From NCBI GenBank assembly GCA_007922225.1, contig ML680086.1, forward strand, positions 8,993,472-9,057,471: a stretch of 64,000 bases of DNA, written 5' to 3'. This document shows, one piece after another, positions 44,734 to 56,245 of the stretch; within the stretch, counting starts at the first letter, position 1; the number at the start of each line of letters is the position of its first letter. The translations under genes were made by a program, and so were the position numbers. The notes below the pieces were generated by a model. That model saw only the letters and a list, made by a program, of their open reading frames with translations, was not told the DNA's origin and made no database searches. This DNA comes from Emydura subglobosa (taxonomy: Eukaryota; Chordata; Testudines; Chelidae).

Positions 44734-45015
44734 ACCGGCACCTTGCAATACAGCGCGTACTTGGGCTGTCCTGAGAAGGGGCTGGAACAGCTTCCATCTC
44801 CTTCCTCGCAGCTCAGCTGCGCTAGTTCAGGGCAGAGGTGGAGCCATGGGTCTACCCACTTCCCACCCCTTCTCCTCCCACCAAAGTGGCACGGGGAAAA
44901 GCAGCCTGGCAGCAGTAACTACTTTTCCGCCTCCCCACCACAACGGTTAGCAAGCACAGGGAAGCATGAGGCCCTTCCCACTCCCATTGCCTAAGCATCC
45001 AGCAAGGGTCACAGT
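44734..45015. mobile_element. Insertion candidate splitting the MIR
   Basis: These 282 bases lie between two colinear MIR parts. The flanking 8-mers are ATGGCTAG and CTGGCCAG (6 of 8). The terminal inverted similarity is weak (ACCGGCACC versus ACTGTGACC). The family is not recognised. Confidence 0.38.
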
Positions 45016-45145
45016 CTGGCCAGCCCCGAGAAACCTGTTCAAGGTCACACAGCAAGTCAACGAGAGAGAGAGCTAGGAACAGAACCCCTCTCTCCTAAGT
45101 CCCAGTTCAGTGCCTTATCCTCTGACCAACCCACCAGGCCCCTAG
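45016..45145 (-). mobile_element. MIR-type SINE, second part of a split copy
   Basis: CTGTTCAAGGTCACACAGCA, GAACAGAACCCCTCTCTCCT and GTGCCTTATCCTCTGACCAA continue the inverse MIR into its tRNA-like head. Confidence 0.68.
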
Positions 45146-46029
45146 CACCTCCCTTCAGAGGACCTCACAATTTTTATTTAAATACGTGTATTGTCTCCTT
45201 TTTAGGAGCTGTGTTGACTGTACAGAAGGGGTTAAAAGCACATTTCCTCTGGTATTTTTATTGCAGCCAAGAAATGTCACTGGCTTGATTCCAAATGCTC
45301 CAGAGTTAATTTTAGCTCCATCATGCTACTTTTTCAGCTCAGACAGGGAGCAGGGGGCGTGTGCGTGTTGGGGTGTGCGGGCGTGAGTGAGTGCGGGGGG
45401 ATTCTGTGCACACGTGCCAACAAGTACACAAATTGCACACAACAGAAAATCCAGAACTACCTTGTCAGCACAAGCAGCTTCTAGATTAGGAGAGGACTTT
45501 AGTGTTCCCTTCCTGCCTTTTCTGGGGAGGAGGCCACTCAGACCTGGACACTTCTAGCTAGCCAGGACCCTGAGTCGCTGTCTAATTCTCTTAGGTTTCT
45601 CTCCTCAGTGGGACTGTGCCAGCGCGTGCGTTTCCCCAGCAGTGATGTTGGAGAGGTGACCTGGAAACAGTTCACGGCCTTTTCCTGTTTTGAACTGCAG
45701 CCCAGGGCAGCTCTGCAGTGCACGAGATCAGAGCACCAGTCAGGCCATCGAGAACGGCTCTCCACGGAGAGAAATACCCATCATGCAGAAAGAGCTTGAT
45801 TTTCTGCAGGCCCCGAGGATCCAGCCTTCATATTTTAGCCTGGTTTCCTCCTTCCCAGACCTTGCTTTCTGGTTACCTCCAGCTTGGACAATGAGGGCTG
45901 GCTAGGATCCCAGCAGTGCTATTAACTGTACTGTGGTAATGCCTTGAGACTCTATGCAGATGGTCCCTGCCTGCCCCTATAAGAAAGCTGTCAAGACGAG
46001 AGGTTTGTGCGGAAAGAGAAGGGCAGTGA
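45146..46029. other. Unassigned non-coding DNA
   Basis: A G/T-rich stretch at 45350-45410 is low complexity. No gene. Confidence 0.5.
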
Positions 46030-46125
46030 CATGCCAATGTCATAGATCAAGACAATGACAAAGCTGAGAATAGAACCTGGGTGTCCTGAGTCCCCCTCCA
46101 CTAGACCACACTGCCTCTCCGTATT
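46030..46125 (-). mobile_element. MIR-type SINE, partial
   Basis: AGCTGAGAATAGAACCTGGG, TGTCCTGAGTCCCCCTCC and ACTAGACCACACTGCCTCTC are the inverse of the MIR head and linker. Confidence 0.6.
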
Positions 46126-47252
46126 GCCTTGGCATTAGCCAGAGGAGACACTGCAGAGCAATAGAAGCTGCTCCTCCTCCTCCTTCACCATCCCCAGAGG
46201 TCAAACATGCTGCCACCTGCATTATTCCAGTGAGAACCAGTGGTTAGAGCAGGGGAAAGCTCTCATTGCACCAGGCAGGAAGGAAGGAAGGTGGGAAGTA
46301 CTGCTCAGTCACGCCAGGGAGAGGAGACAGCAGCGCTCGCCCCATCTTCCCCTTCCTTTAACCCCGGCTGATAATCAAGGGGCAGACTAAGAATTTGAAC
46401 CTGGGTCTCACATGTGGGAGCTGTGGGGCCCCCCCCACAAAAGGGCTTTTATTCCAAGTGTAATTATCATTGTCTCACGCCTCTCCCCTTCCTCTGCCAC
46501 TTCCTTTAAGGAGCCCATCTCTATTCACCTGAACAGGGGAACAGACTGCACACGTTCCCAGGGCTGTTCTAAGATACAGCTGGGCAGGAGCTGCAATTTC
46601 CGGCTCGGGTAGACATACCAGTCCTAGCTCTCATGGAGCTGGCGGGCTTAAAAGAGCAGGACTGCTGCAGCTGCCTGGGTGGCAGGATGCGTTAGGCACC
46701 CTGCATACGTCCCTAGGGTGTCACACGGGTCTGTCTGGGGTCAACTAGCCCCTCTCACCACCAGCGCAGCTGCATCTAGGCTGCTATTTGTAGTCGCTCA
46801 GCTCCGTTAGAGCTAGTGTGGTAGGTCCCCTCAAGCTGGGAATGACACCTTCTAGGTCCAGCGCGGACAGACGTTCCCTTAGGGAATGTGGCGCCACTGA
46901 AACGTGCAGGCAGCCCTGCAGACTGATGCCCGCTGCTTGTCCTCAGGACAGATCAGCACAGGAAGCACCAGTGCAAGCTGCGCCTCACTACCTGTCAGCG
47001 TGCCTTAGTCCGCCAACCCAGCGGGCCCACCTCGAGGGGTCAGAGGGTCGGTCACTCTCCAAGTCCATTCACCCTGTGACTTCTCTGCTGAGACTGAGGA
47101 TTTCTACTGGTGGACCGTGTTTGGTGATTACCAAGGGGAGAAGGCAGCTCTGCAACAAGCAGCATGTCACACACGCACATACATGTTGTCACAAAGGCTG
47201 CTGGCCAGATTTTGGGCCAAACAAATTGATGTTGTCACAGCCCCAATAGCTC
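46126..47252. other. Unassigned non-coding DNA
   Basis: A MIR-like scrap lies around 46370-46420 (TTTGAACCTGGGTCTCACAT). The 143-residue frame at 46818-47249 has no recognisable domain. Confidence 0.48.
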
Positions 47253-47340
47253 GGTCACAACTTGACACAGCACTAGCCACCAGGGCTTTTGGGGATGGAG
47301 ATATCTTGGTCACAACTTGACACAGCACTAGCCACCAGGG
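47253..47340. repeat. Exact 33-bp direct duplication
   Basis: The 33 bases at 47253-47285, starting GGTCACAACTTGACACAGCA, recur without mismatch at 47308-47340. The period is 55 bases. Identity over the whole unit suggests a recent duplication or a small variable-number repeat. Confidence 0.88.
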
Positions 47341-47841
47341 GGCTGGGGGGGAGCTATACTCAAGCACCTGTACAAGGCTGCTGGGTTGCAGTGAGAGCCG
47401 GCCACATGGCGATGGTTTGATGCAGACGGTTCTGTGCAATCAGACATGTGAGTTTGTTAGTCAAACCAGGACTTGCTCCATCTGGGATGTAACCGGGCAC
47501 CAGAAACTGCAGGTTAGCTCCCCGCTTTGCTATTATTCTAAAACACAGTCAGGCCACGTTCCAGGGAAACAGTTGGCCAGAACAGCCAACGTTTTGAAAC
47601 ACAGCTCTGTGCTCAGAGCCAAGTTCTTCCATGCACAGCAGCTCACGGGTTAAAGTCAATGTAAAAGGAAATGGGGTAAACATTCTGCAAGAATTTAGCT
47701 GTGCAATAGCCCGCTCGGTGTCAGTGCTACAAAGGCGCCTGCATGCTGCATTGAATAGTTATCCCAGTGTTATTTGCTGAGGTCCTGTGTTGTCCACTGC
47801 ATTGGAAAAGCCCATCCCTGCTCTGAGGAACCTAAGATCTA
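47341..47841. other. Unassigned non-coding DNA
   Basis: A weak inverse L2-tail-like stretch lies near 47790-47840 (CCCATCCCTGCTCTGAGGAA). Nothing else. Confidence 0.45.
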
Positions 47842-47916
47842 AGGGTGAAATCCTGGCCCAATTAAACTCAGTGGGAGTTGAGCCATTGACTTCAATCAGA
47901 GCCAGGATTTCACCCT
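47842..47916. repeat. Palindromic MITE, perfect 16-bp arms
   Basis: AGGGTGAAATCCTGGC at 47842-47857 is the exact reverse complement of 47901-47916. The core contains CATTGACTTCAATC, the motif shared by other palindromic elements here. Confidence 0.75.
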
Positions 47917-49204
47917 AAAAGCAGGCAAACACAGAACACTCTGGGAGACCCTGCGTTTGTCTTAGAGCTCTCCTTTTCCTAAGATGGGCTAAGGGCAACA
48001 GTTTTACTGATCATGGTTGAGGTCTGTGGGCTTCACAGCAGAAGGGCACCAAAGTCGATTGGACCGAACAGGACTCATCAGAAAAATAACTGTCCGCCCC
48101 AGGTGACAAGAACCTTACAGAAAGCAGCTTTAGTAACATTTGGTGATCTCCTTAGTCAGAAGCCTGTCAGCCTCCACAAGTCCCTATATCCATCTTAAGA
48201 GAGGCATGAGGCTTGTAAGCAGCAGTTTTGGCAGGCCCATGGGGTGGGGAGGACAGAAGTCTCCCTCATTCACAAGGATCTCTCCAGATTGCACAGGATC
48301 TTGGGACTCATCCAGTCCTGTCTCCTCCTCGTTTTCTCTCTTTTCCCAAAAGTTACTGTTAAACTAAGGCAGCAGGAGATAAAATATGAACTACAGACTG
48401 CTGTGCAAATCCCGAATAAGAAGCAACCATGGCCCCTCTTACTTGTTCTTGAAAGTTAACCACCCCAGGCATCACACACACAAGTGAAGACAGAAAGAAT
48501 CCTCTGAGACGATGCCAGGGCTGAGGGAAGAAAAAGGAAGATAAAGCACAAGCCCAACAAAGGCAATTGTTTTCGAGATCCGTGAATCAAGCATTTGTTC
48601 ACAGCAACTAGCTCAGCTTGTAAGTCCATTACCAAGCAGTTCAGTGGAGATCAACAGCACTGAGAAATCAACAGTGTTACAGGTAGGCCTTCATCTCCCA
48701 TCAACACACCCAGGAGTAAATACAGACATGGCTCTCAAGTGTGAAAGGAAAGGATTCTTATAAAAGGGGCAAAACCTAATGCTGGTGAAAGGGCTAATAT
48801 GAATGGTCAGGGCAAGTCTCATAGTGCGGGCAGACACTATGCAATCTTCCCTCTACCAAAGCTCCTCAGTCTTGACTGGCCACAAGTCCCTTCTCTTCCA
48901 GCTTGGATCCCTTTCCTGCTCTGCCAGTATACGTCAATCCTGAACTGCAGCACCTCTCTGATATCCGAGCTGTAGACCCCCCCTCAAACTTCTGTCAATA
49001 TTTACCTTAGTCATCCCCTACTATTCCAGCCCTGTGCCTCCGCTCTTCCATGCGGACTGGCTGCTAGTGTGGTCTGGGCTGTGTCCTAAACTGGGATGCC
49101 AATCACGCTGCCATTGTGATGCCAACAACTGACGAATAGGATGAGTGCAGTGAGCTCATCTTGATTGTGAGAGGAGACAGAGTCTGTACTCTTGTCTTTG
49201 CAGG
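47917..49204. other. Unassigned non-coding DNA
   Basis: No gene, domain or nameable repeat. Confidence 0.5.
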
Positions 49205-49530
49205 TAGGAGTTAGCGCTGCCGCTAGTTGGAAAAATTCCAGCAAAAATGTTGGTAAGAATTTGCCAGTTTGTCAAAATCTAAATGTTTGGTGGAACAGTT
49301 CTATTTGGATGAAGTTCCCTCATTGACCAGGCAGGAACCCAGTGCTTCCAGCATCTGTGGCTCTAGGACAGCCCATCAGGTGGATTGCCTTGGAGCTGAG
49401 GCTCCATTACCTTTCCGCTCAGAGCTTTGAAATTTTGGGGGTTTGTTCCAAATCAGAATGAAACCAAATGTCACAATAATTCACTCCTCTGTGAAATGCC
49501 CTCACCTTTCTCCACCCAGCTCTAGTTAGT
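49205..49530. repeat. A/T-rich dispersed repeat candidate
   Basis: TTGGAAAAATTCCAGCAAAA, AATGTTTGGTGGAACAGTTC and, at the far side, CCACCCAGCTCTAGTTAG outline an element related by eye to 31590-31730 and 60190-60680. Confidence 0.33.
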
Positions 49531-49654
49531 GCTCTGGGACTAGCATCCCATCAGTAAGTAGGGTTACTACTGAGATAGGCAAAAGCCAGCTGCTACAAAA
49601 AGCAGCATGGACTATTCATTAGGTAGCGCTCTTTCACCCAAGTCAAAACTGAAT

Positions 49655-49935
49655 CAATATCCCTACAACATGGTAGGCAGTGCTGTGCCCTTGGAGACAC
49701 CATCCTTCAGATAAGATGCAAAACCAGTATCATTAAACATCACATGGTGCTTTGGAAAGAACAGGCGTGTGAACACCCATCTCCTGATCATATTCTTATC
49801 TGGGTAATTAAATCCTGCCTCCTTAAGTTCCTCTGCAGGTTCATCTGAATATGGCATACTTCACCACTTCCAGTTCCAAATTGTCATGTAATGTCCCTGT
49901 GGGCTGTAAAGCACTTGATGTGTTTTTACCCCAGA
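49655..49935 (+). mobile_element. Ancient retroposon fragment, copy 1
   Basis: CACCATCCTTCAGATAAGAT, CATTAAACATCACATGGTGC, ATCTGGGTAATTAAATCCTG and GTGGGCTGTAAAGCACTTGA are in the same order as boxes in the copy at 56055-56245. The CTGTAAAGCACTT box is typical of old L3/CR1-related or SINE 3' regions. The class is not settled. Confidence 0.45.
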
Positions 49936-50689
49936 GGTAGCTGTATTTCAGTGGCAAATGAAGCAATCCCTTGACGCAACCATTTGTAAAATGCTTTTGG
50001 GTCCTTCTGGCTGACTGGTGCTATAGTGAAGGTTAAGAGATAATTGTTATTCCTGTGACTGCAGCCGAGCAATCTGAAAACCACTGAGATTGGATGAAAT
50101 CGACACAGGAGCAGGTCACACAAAAGAACTGAACAATTTTCTCGCCTGCTGGGAGAACAGGGTCATTTAATATAAAACTGTGAACTGGAAAAAATAAGCT
50201 TGATGTTATTTGCTCATAATTACTCTAAGTTAAATGTTGATCCGGGGCATCCTCCCTGCGCTGAGCTGCAAGCAATTTGAAGTAAAATTAGACACATTGA
50301 TGGGAGTATGTTATTGCTACACTAGCTAGCGCTGACTAGGCTGACTGCTTCAGTTCTTTGTGGCGCACACTGACTGCACCCCCGCAAGCGTGTCACCATT
50401 GTGGCTGTGTTCTTTGCAGAGCTGCTATTATTGTTTCTCTTTACATCAGAGCCTCACTGGCATTAGAATCGTAAAAGAAATATGGAAAGAAAGAGGGTGT
50501 GGTCCATTTGCTGTCACAGTGTGCCATGGCCGGCCACTCCAGGGTTAGCTGCTCACTGCAGTAATATTTGGGAGAGCATGCGGAATTGGACCCGAAAGAA
50601 ATTGCTTTTAGTTGGAGATGCCTCCATTCTTTACAGCTTGGTTTAATTTTTGCCCCCGTCCCAGGGAAGCCGTGAAACACAATAGGCCA

Positions 50690-50777
50690 AGTTCTGATCT
50701 CACTTAGGTTAATTTTGCCCTGCTGGAATTCCATTCATTTCAATGAGTTACTCCTGATTGACAGTGTGACTGAGATC
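50690..50777. repeat. Palindromic MITE-like element (GGTGTAAA family, degraded)
   Basis: GTTCTGATCTCACTTAGG and GACAGTGTGACTGAGATCTG are inverted ends around CATTTCAATGAGTTACTCC. Confidence 0.48.
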
Positions 50778-50989
50778 TGCCTCAAGCCTAATGAGCTGGT
50801 ACTGAACTCCTGCTGTAAAAAAAGACCCAGGAGCCATCAAAAATGTCAGTAATCCTCTCACATGACATCTAACCATCGTCTGGTGGCTAGAGGAAAGCCT
50901 CCAGCCCCAGCCTAGAAATGCACTGGTCTAGAATCAGTCAGGATCGGCTTCTGGTAAGACCTGGTTTAATTCAATGAAATGCAAATGTA

Positions 50990-51730
50990 ACCCTTCTGCC
51001 AGGCAGAGCCGGCAGCAGCAAAGGGCCGGGTTCTATATCTAGGGGTTCCTGTCAATGATACCGCACCAACCAGGTCAAACCCCCACCCAGTCACCTGAGA
51101 AATCGCACACTATCCCCTGGGCGCCCGCAAAAGGCAATACTTCCCCTCTCGCAAGCACAGAGTCTGAGTGTAGAAAGTAAACCTTTTAATAACAGGAAGG
51201 AAACAACACAGCACTGGTTTTGGATCCAGTGCAAACGGAATTCATGAACTCAATGAGCTGAACTCACTCCAGAATATGGGGGCATGTCCTTCACCTCTCC
51301 CTTCTTGCTTTCCCCTGTACTGACCATCGTAGTCGCAGCGTCCACCCCTCCATTGGGGGCTGAGCCAGTCCCCTTCTGCAGGCTCCTGCCGGATGTGGGC
51401 TTGACCAGGCCCTCTCCACTGCTGCCTCCTGCCACCTCTGGGCCTTGCCGAGTCCCTGCTACTGGCTCCCACCGTCGGCAGGCGCCAACCGCTCTTGGCT
51501 CCCGCCATCCAACCGTCTGCATGCTCCCACCACTGTCGGCAGGTGCCAACCATCTGCAGGGTCCTTTCTGCCAGTTGTCAGTCGAGGTTTCTCAGTTCCT
51601 GTAGTGATTTCAGCTCTCAGTGAATTTCAGCTTTGAGCTCATGGGAAAACCTTCTGCTGCCACAAGAGCAATGTCCCTGCTTTTTAAGAAGACAAAAGAC
51701 TCCAAGAGGAATTGTTAATTCTATCTTTTA
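50990..51730 (-). mobile_element. Probable LTR element, minus strand
   Basis: The right terminus on the minus strand reads GAAGGGTTACA (from TGTAACCCTTC at about 50987). An ATTAAA-type signal (GTTATTAAAAGGTTTAC on the minus strand) lies near 51182-51196. The GC-rich middle gives opposed frames of about 100 residues without any viral domain. A possible promoter lies near the TTTTTAAG at 51681. Part of the assignment rests on family memory. Confidence 0.5.
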
Positions 51731-51829
51731 ACAGTGGGAGGAGATAGTTAATCCATGCCTGATTGAGAGTGGAGTCTGTGTCAGCATTTGACCTGTGAGC
51801 TTCAATCACCTTTTGTGCCACTGTCCAGT

Positions 51830-52217
51830 CTAGGGTTGCCACCCGTCCGGGTTTTACCCGGACAGCCCGATTTATAGCTTTCCTGTCCGGGTGCCATTCA
51901 GCACTGCCAGGTGCACAGTTTTCAGTGACCTGGCAACCCTAAATGGCACCCGAACCAAAAGTCCAGTTACTGTGGGGTGGGGGGGGGGAGGCACCTGGTC
52001 ATTAACCCACGCCAGCCCCTGCTCAACTGGGGCCACCTCCCACCTGCACACAGGCTCCTTGAGAAGATCCATGGAGCAACCAGGCGAGGAGGGGAGAAGA
52101 GCTGCCTGGTCTTGCAGGGGAAGAGGTGGGACAGGGGGTGGAGTCTTGTGGTGAGATGCAGGGCAGGGCGGAGCCTCAGGGGGTCTGGTTACCAGCCATT
52201 AGCAAAGGTGACAACCC
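51830..52217. mobile_element. MITE with nested TIRs
   Basis: TAGGGTTGCCA at 51831-51841 is the exact inverse of 51931-51941 and defines a 111-base element. The same left end also pairs with GGTGACAACCC at 52207-52217 (10 of 11), outlining a longer, GC-rich version. Internally GTCCGGGTTTTACCCGGACA is palindromic. TA or CTA could be the target duplication. Confidence 0.62.
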
Positions 52218-53149
52218 CACTCTGGAGCAATTGTCAGTGGCTGCTAATAAACCCTTGAAAAAGAGGGGCTTACAATGGGAATAATGGAACCTCTAACTAG
52301 CCTGAGAGCAAACCCACTGCTGTCACTTGCTGGCTCAGGGAAACAGCTGAGCTCCTCTGCCCGAGTGCAGGTCACAAAGCCCGGAATGAAGCAAGCGAGA
52401 GCTGGAGGTCAGGTATTCTCTGCCAAAGGGATCCGGGCTCTGGAATGAACTTCCAGAGCACAATCGACAAATCTAGAGGCTGATCAGCCTTAGGGAACGG
52501 TACAGAACTTTCCCCCCACATACAGCTTTTCCATCATAAACAACACAACGTTCACAGCAGCCACCACTTTCCCCCTACACTGTAAAAAAGAAACCCAAAA
52601 TAAACACAAGACCTACATATGCAGAGATTCCTATCGCCTGGAGAAAGGGTCCCCATGAGAGACTTTGCTATGATCATCTAAATCACCATGATATCTGTGC
52701 TCCTCTCATGTTAATGGGTAGCAATACAAAGTCCTTCAATAGATAGGAGACAAGCATATATATCCATCCCCAACCCTTTCACCTTGGCTAAGGCACAGCA
52801 ATTCTATTTGTTCAGATGTTATCCTGCTAACAACTGCCACACATACTAAATAGGTCTTGCTTATTGCCAGGCATGAACTCTCTACCATTTTTCATTCCAC
52901 TCAGTTTCCAGTACAATGGAAATCTCATTTTTGCTGGGTTCCCAGGTGGCATGTGTTATTTCTAAAACCAGACAGAGCCGGTAACAAAAAAACACAAAGG
53001 GAGAGACTCTCTGTCTTCAGAAAAACCCATACGACAAGTCCTCACCATGATCACAAGTTCAGACATTTTTTTTTTAAGTTTAAAGCTAAAACAGTAATTA
53101 TAATACCTATCACTTTTCTTCCATAGACCTCCTTGCACTTTCCAGAGGT
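52218..53149. other. Unassigned non-coding DNA
   Basis: A T-run lies at 53067-53075. No gene or nameable repeat. Confidence 0.5.
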
Positions 53150-53305
53150 AGGAAAGCATCATTATCTAGCTTTTTTCCTGCTGTGGAAACTGAGGCAAAG
53201 AGAAGTTAAGTGTCTTGCCCAAGGGTCATAAAGCAAGTCAGTGGCAAAGCTTTGGCTAAAACCCCATCCTGTGCACTGACTACTAAGCCACACTATCTTT
53301 GACTT
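53150..53305 (-). mobile_element. MIR-type SINE
   Basis: CATCATTATCTAGCTTTTTT, GTGGAAACTGAGGCAAAGAG, AAGTGTCTTGCCCAAGGGTC and GTGCACTGACTACTAAGCCA are inverse MIR from 3' core to head. Confidence 0.75.
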
Positions 53306-53427
53306 ATCCATTGAGCCAGGCTCCTTCCCTGTACATAAGCTAAAAAGGGGAACTTAAAATGAGGTATCAGTGGCTATTAATCTCATAATTCGTTCAAATT
53401 AAAATGAAATACCACTTTTCAACTTTA

Positions 53428-53430
<3 letters not shown>

Positions 53431-53475
<45 letters not shown>
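53431..53475. repeat. (CA)n microsatellite
   Basis: A perfect run of about 22 CA units. Confidence 0.97.
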
Positions 53476-53477
<2 letters not shown>

Positions 53478-54030
53478 ACTTTGCTTTGGGTATTGGGTTC
53501 ACACCCAAAGCACAAATCAAAACTCAGCCGAAACAGCAAAATTTCATCTGATTTTAGTTTACACCTCTGTTATACTTCAAGGAGAAACCCTGCATTAGCC
53601 TATAGTCACTTGAAATTCAATACAGCTTTGCTGTGAAGTTTGTAAATATGGATGAACCGGAGGTCAGGCCTTTTATTTTAAACTGGTGACAAAAAGCTTC
53701 CCTGAAGATGGAAGTTCTTTCTTTGGGATATAAAGGTCAGTTCAAAATAAAAATTCTAAAATTAACAGATGGTCCAAGGCCCCATTTCTGGGCTGTATTG
53801 GTATTGTTCTTGGATAACTGTACACCAATTTCTGCCCAGAGACACAGCCTGGCAGATTCCCCTAGGACAGGGAGTTATGCTGGAAGCCTTGGGCAGAGTT
53901 TGGCTCTGGAACCAGATATGTCAGCCAGAGACATTCAAAATCTCCTGCAGCTATCTTCCAAGCCGATTATTCTCAGACAAGGCAGGGATTAGGTATCAAT
54001 GGTTCAACACTGGGGTTTATTTTATACATA
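53476..54030. other. Unassigned non-coding DNA
   Basis: Two overlapping frames of about 100 residues at 53708-54095 show no domain. Confidence 0.5.
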
Positions 54031-54550
54031 GAGCCCTACCAAATTCACAGCCATGCAAAATGCATCACGGATGTGAACTCTGGTCTCCCCCATGAAATCT
54101 GATCTTTTGTGTACTTTTACCCTGTACTATAGGGTAAAAGCATACAAAAGTGCACAGCGTTTCTCAAACTGGTGGTCCTCACTCACAAGGGGGTTTGCAA
54201 GGCTACTGTAGGGGGAATTGCCACCATTATTTTTGCACTGCCTTCAGAATGCCACCGCTTTCCGGCCACCCTGCTCTGAAGGCAGCACAGAACTCAAGAG
54301 TGGCAATACCACAACCTCCCTACAACAGCCTTGCGACATCCTTTTGGGTCAGGACCCCCAGTCTGAGAAATGCCAAGTCGTAAGGGCTTTACATGTTTGT
54401 ATTTTGCCATTTTTAAATACACATTCGTGCTTTGTTACAACACTGTAAAATGTAAGATTTAAATATCGGAAACCGCGAAATTGAAGATTTTTAAAATGCT
54501 ACGAATTTACGTGAAATTTACAAAAATGGCCCATGAATTTGGTAGGGCCC
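54031..54550. mobile_element. Outer MITE of a nested pair
   Basis: The ends GAGCCCTACCAAATTCAC and (inverted) ATGAATTTGGTAGGGCCC match at 16 of 18 positions. Inside, 54104-54123 and 54131-54150 form an 18-of-20 stem with a 7-base loop. A second element interrupts it at 54155-54375. Target duplication is weak. Confidence 0.68.
54155..54375. mobile_element. Inner hAT-type MITE
   Basis: CAGCGTTTCTCAAACTGG and (inverted) CCCAGTCTGAGAAATGCCA are hAT-like ends. Both the AGAATGCCACCGC and TCTGAAGGCAGC parts have inverted partners within the body. It lies inside the element at 54031-54550. The flanking 8-mers no longer agree. Confidence 0.6.
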
Positions 54551-55124
54551 GATTTATAAATTTAAAAACAACAAACCTCCTATAAATAAATTCCATATTC
54601 GACAACAAGAACAAAGGAAGTTGTTGTATTATGAAGTTACCAGTTTCCTTTTGGTTCTTCAGTACACTCTAGAGAAGGCAAAAGCCACAAACTTTGCTGC
54701 TAAATTACTCTCTTTTTCAGAATAATTCACAAACAGGTTGGCAGTTGCTGAAGCATTTTTCTATTGCAGGTAATTTCCCCTTATTTATGCTATTATCATG
54801 GAAGTGGTTCTTTTGGCCCCTTATGGGAAACCACTGCATATTCAGCTATCACGAAGTTATTCAGCTTTTGGCCTGTGGGCTGGTTCCAGCTCTAAGCAAG
54901 GCTGAATGCAGAACAGTTCACTGTACTGTTATTGAATTTTATCCTAACCCTTTCCACTGGGTTCATAACCTCCATTTGTCATGGAGTCCAACCAATCTGT
55001 GTTTCAAACCTCCAGACTGGTTAGCTAGATATTCAGATAATGATCATTACAGCTATTTGTTGTAAGACGAAAAGCAAGAAGATATAGCTCCTCCTTTTTC
55101 CTCTCTCCAGTCTCATCTAAAAAA
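54551..55124. other. Unassigned non-coding DNA
   Basis: The 123-residue frame at 54694-55065 has no domain I recognise. No repeat called. Confidence 0.45.
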
Positions 55125-55345
55125 GGCAGTGTGGTTTAGCAGTTAGAGCAGAGGACCTGGACTCAGGAAGCATGGAGGTTTTAATTCCATGCTGCCACTC
55201 ACTAGCAATGCAAGCTGAAGCAACTCACGTCACCACTTTGTGTCTCAGTTTCCCCATCTGTAAAATGGGGAAGATGTTTGTCAATCCTGCAAAGTTTATA
55301 GAGTTAGTTGAAAATGTTGGAGGAAAGGTGCTGTGAAAGTGAAAG
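55125..55345 (+). mobile_element. MIR-type SINE, near full length
   Basis: GTGTGGTTTAGCAGTTAGAG, ATGCTGCCACTCACTAGCAA, TTGTGTCTCAGTTTCCCCAT and CTGTAAAATGGGGAAGATG are textbook MIR boxes. A short (GAAAGT)n run follows in the tail at about 55336-55352. Confidence 0.83.
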
Positions 55346-56054
55346 TGAAAGTCTGATCATGTTGCTTTTAAAAGGGTTCTCAGGATGGAGCATTTCCTTT
55401 TCCCTCCAGCATGAAACATGTTCTGCTACCTATATCCATGAGCAGGAGAGAGGAAAATGGATGGCAAAGACTGAAACTGAGTGTTAGACCAAAAGAGAAG
55501 CTAAGTAGAGATATAGGAGCACCAAGGACCAAATTCCAGCCTTGGCTTCTTGCAGACATTCCCCACTGAAGTTTATGGGATCTGCACCTATACAGAATTT
55601 GGCGGAAGGGTCTGTTGGCACTTAGGTCAAATTGCCAAGGGACCACAAAAATCAGCCTGAGAATGAGGCGGGCATTTTAGGAAAAGGAGGATACAACAGC
55701 CACTGACATTTATATAGCAGATTTCAGCCAACATTCCCAACTATGCCCCAAGCGGTTATAATTTGTATGCATAGAGAAAAAGGAGAGAATGCAAGGGACA
55801 TAAGTAACTAGGTGTAACTAGAAAGTTAAGAGGATGTGAGATGTAGAGATTTGGATTTCCAGAACTTCTGGAGGGGGTAACTCATGGTCTAAGTATCATG
55901 TTCCAAGTAGCTAGATGCCTGGAGCCCATGGCTCCAATCCTACTAACGTCAACTCAGCCCTTCACCCTTTCCGTGTAGTTATGTTGAATTGCACACAATT
56001 TAACATGTCTGGGAGCTTTCTGCAGGAAGCCTTAAAATGCAAGGTCAGTGAAGA
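55346..56054. other. Unassigned non-coding DNA
   Basis: CATTTATATAGCAGATTTCA near 55708 may be a retroposon scrap. No gene. Confidence 0.45.
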
Positions 56055-56245
56055 CCCCATGGCACTTTTCATAAGGGCAAAATTTAGCAGTGTCCTTGTG
56101 CAAAGTTTTCCTTTGCAATGCTCTTGATAGTCGTATAACTGATTGTTGTGCTCCACATCAGAGCTAGCTACATTTCAATGGGAAACGGATCACGTATGGA
56201 CTGTAAAGCACTTTGGAACGTGGGCAGGTGCTATATAAATATAAG
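56055..56245 (+). mobile_element. Ancient retroposon fragment, copy 2
   Basis: CCCCATGGCACTTTTCATAA, AACTGATTGTTGTGCTCC, GCTACATTTCAATGGGAAAC, GGACTGTAAAGCACTTTGGA and GGTGCTATATAAATATAAG match the order seen at 49655-49935 and add the ATATAAATA-type 3' end. Confidence 0.52.

Noticed and set aside
53431..53475. (CA)n tract as a regulatory or telomere-like signal
   Set aside because: It is an ordinary dinucleotide microsatellite.
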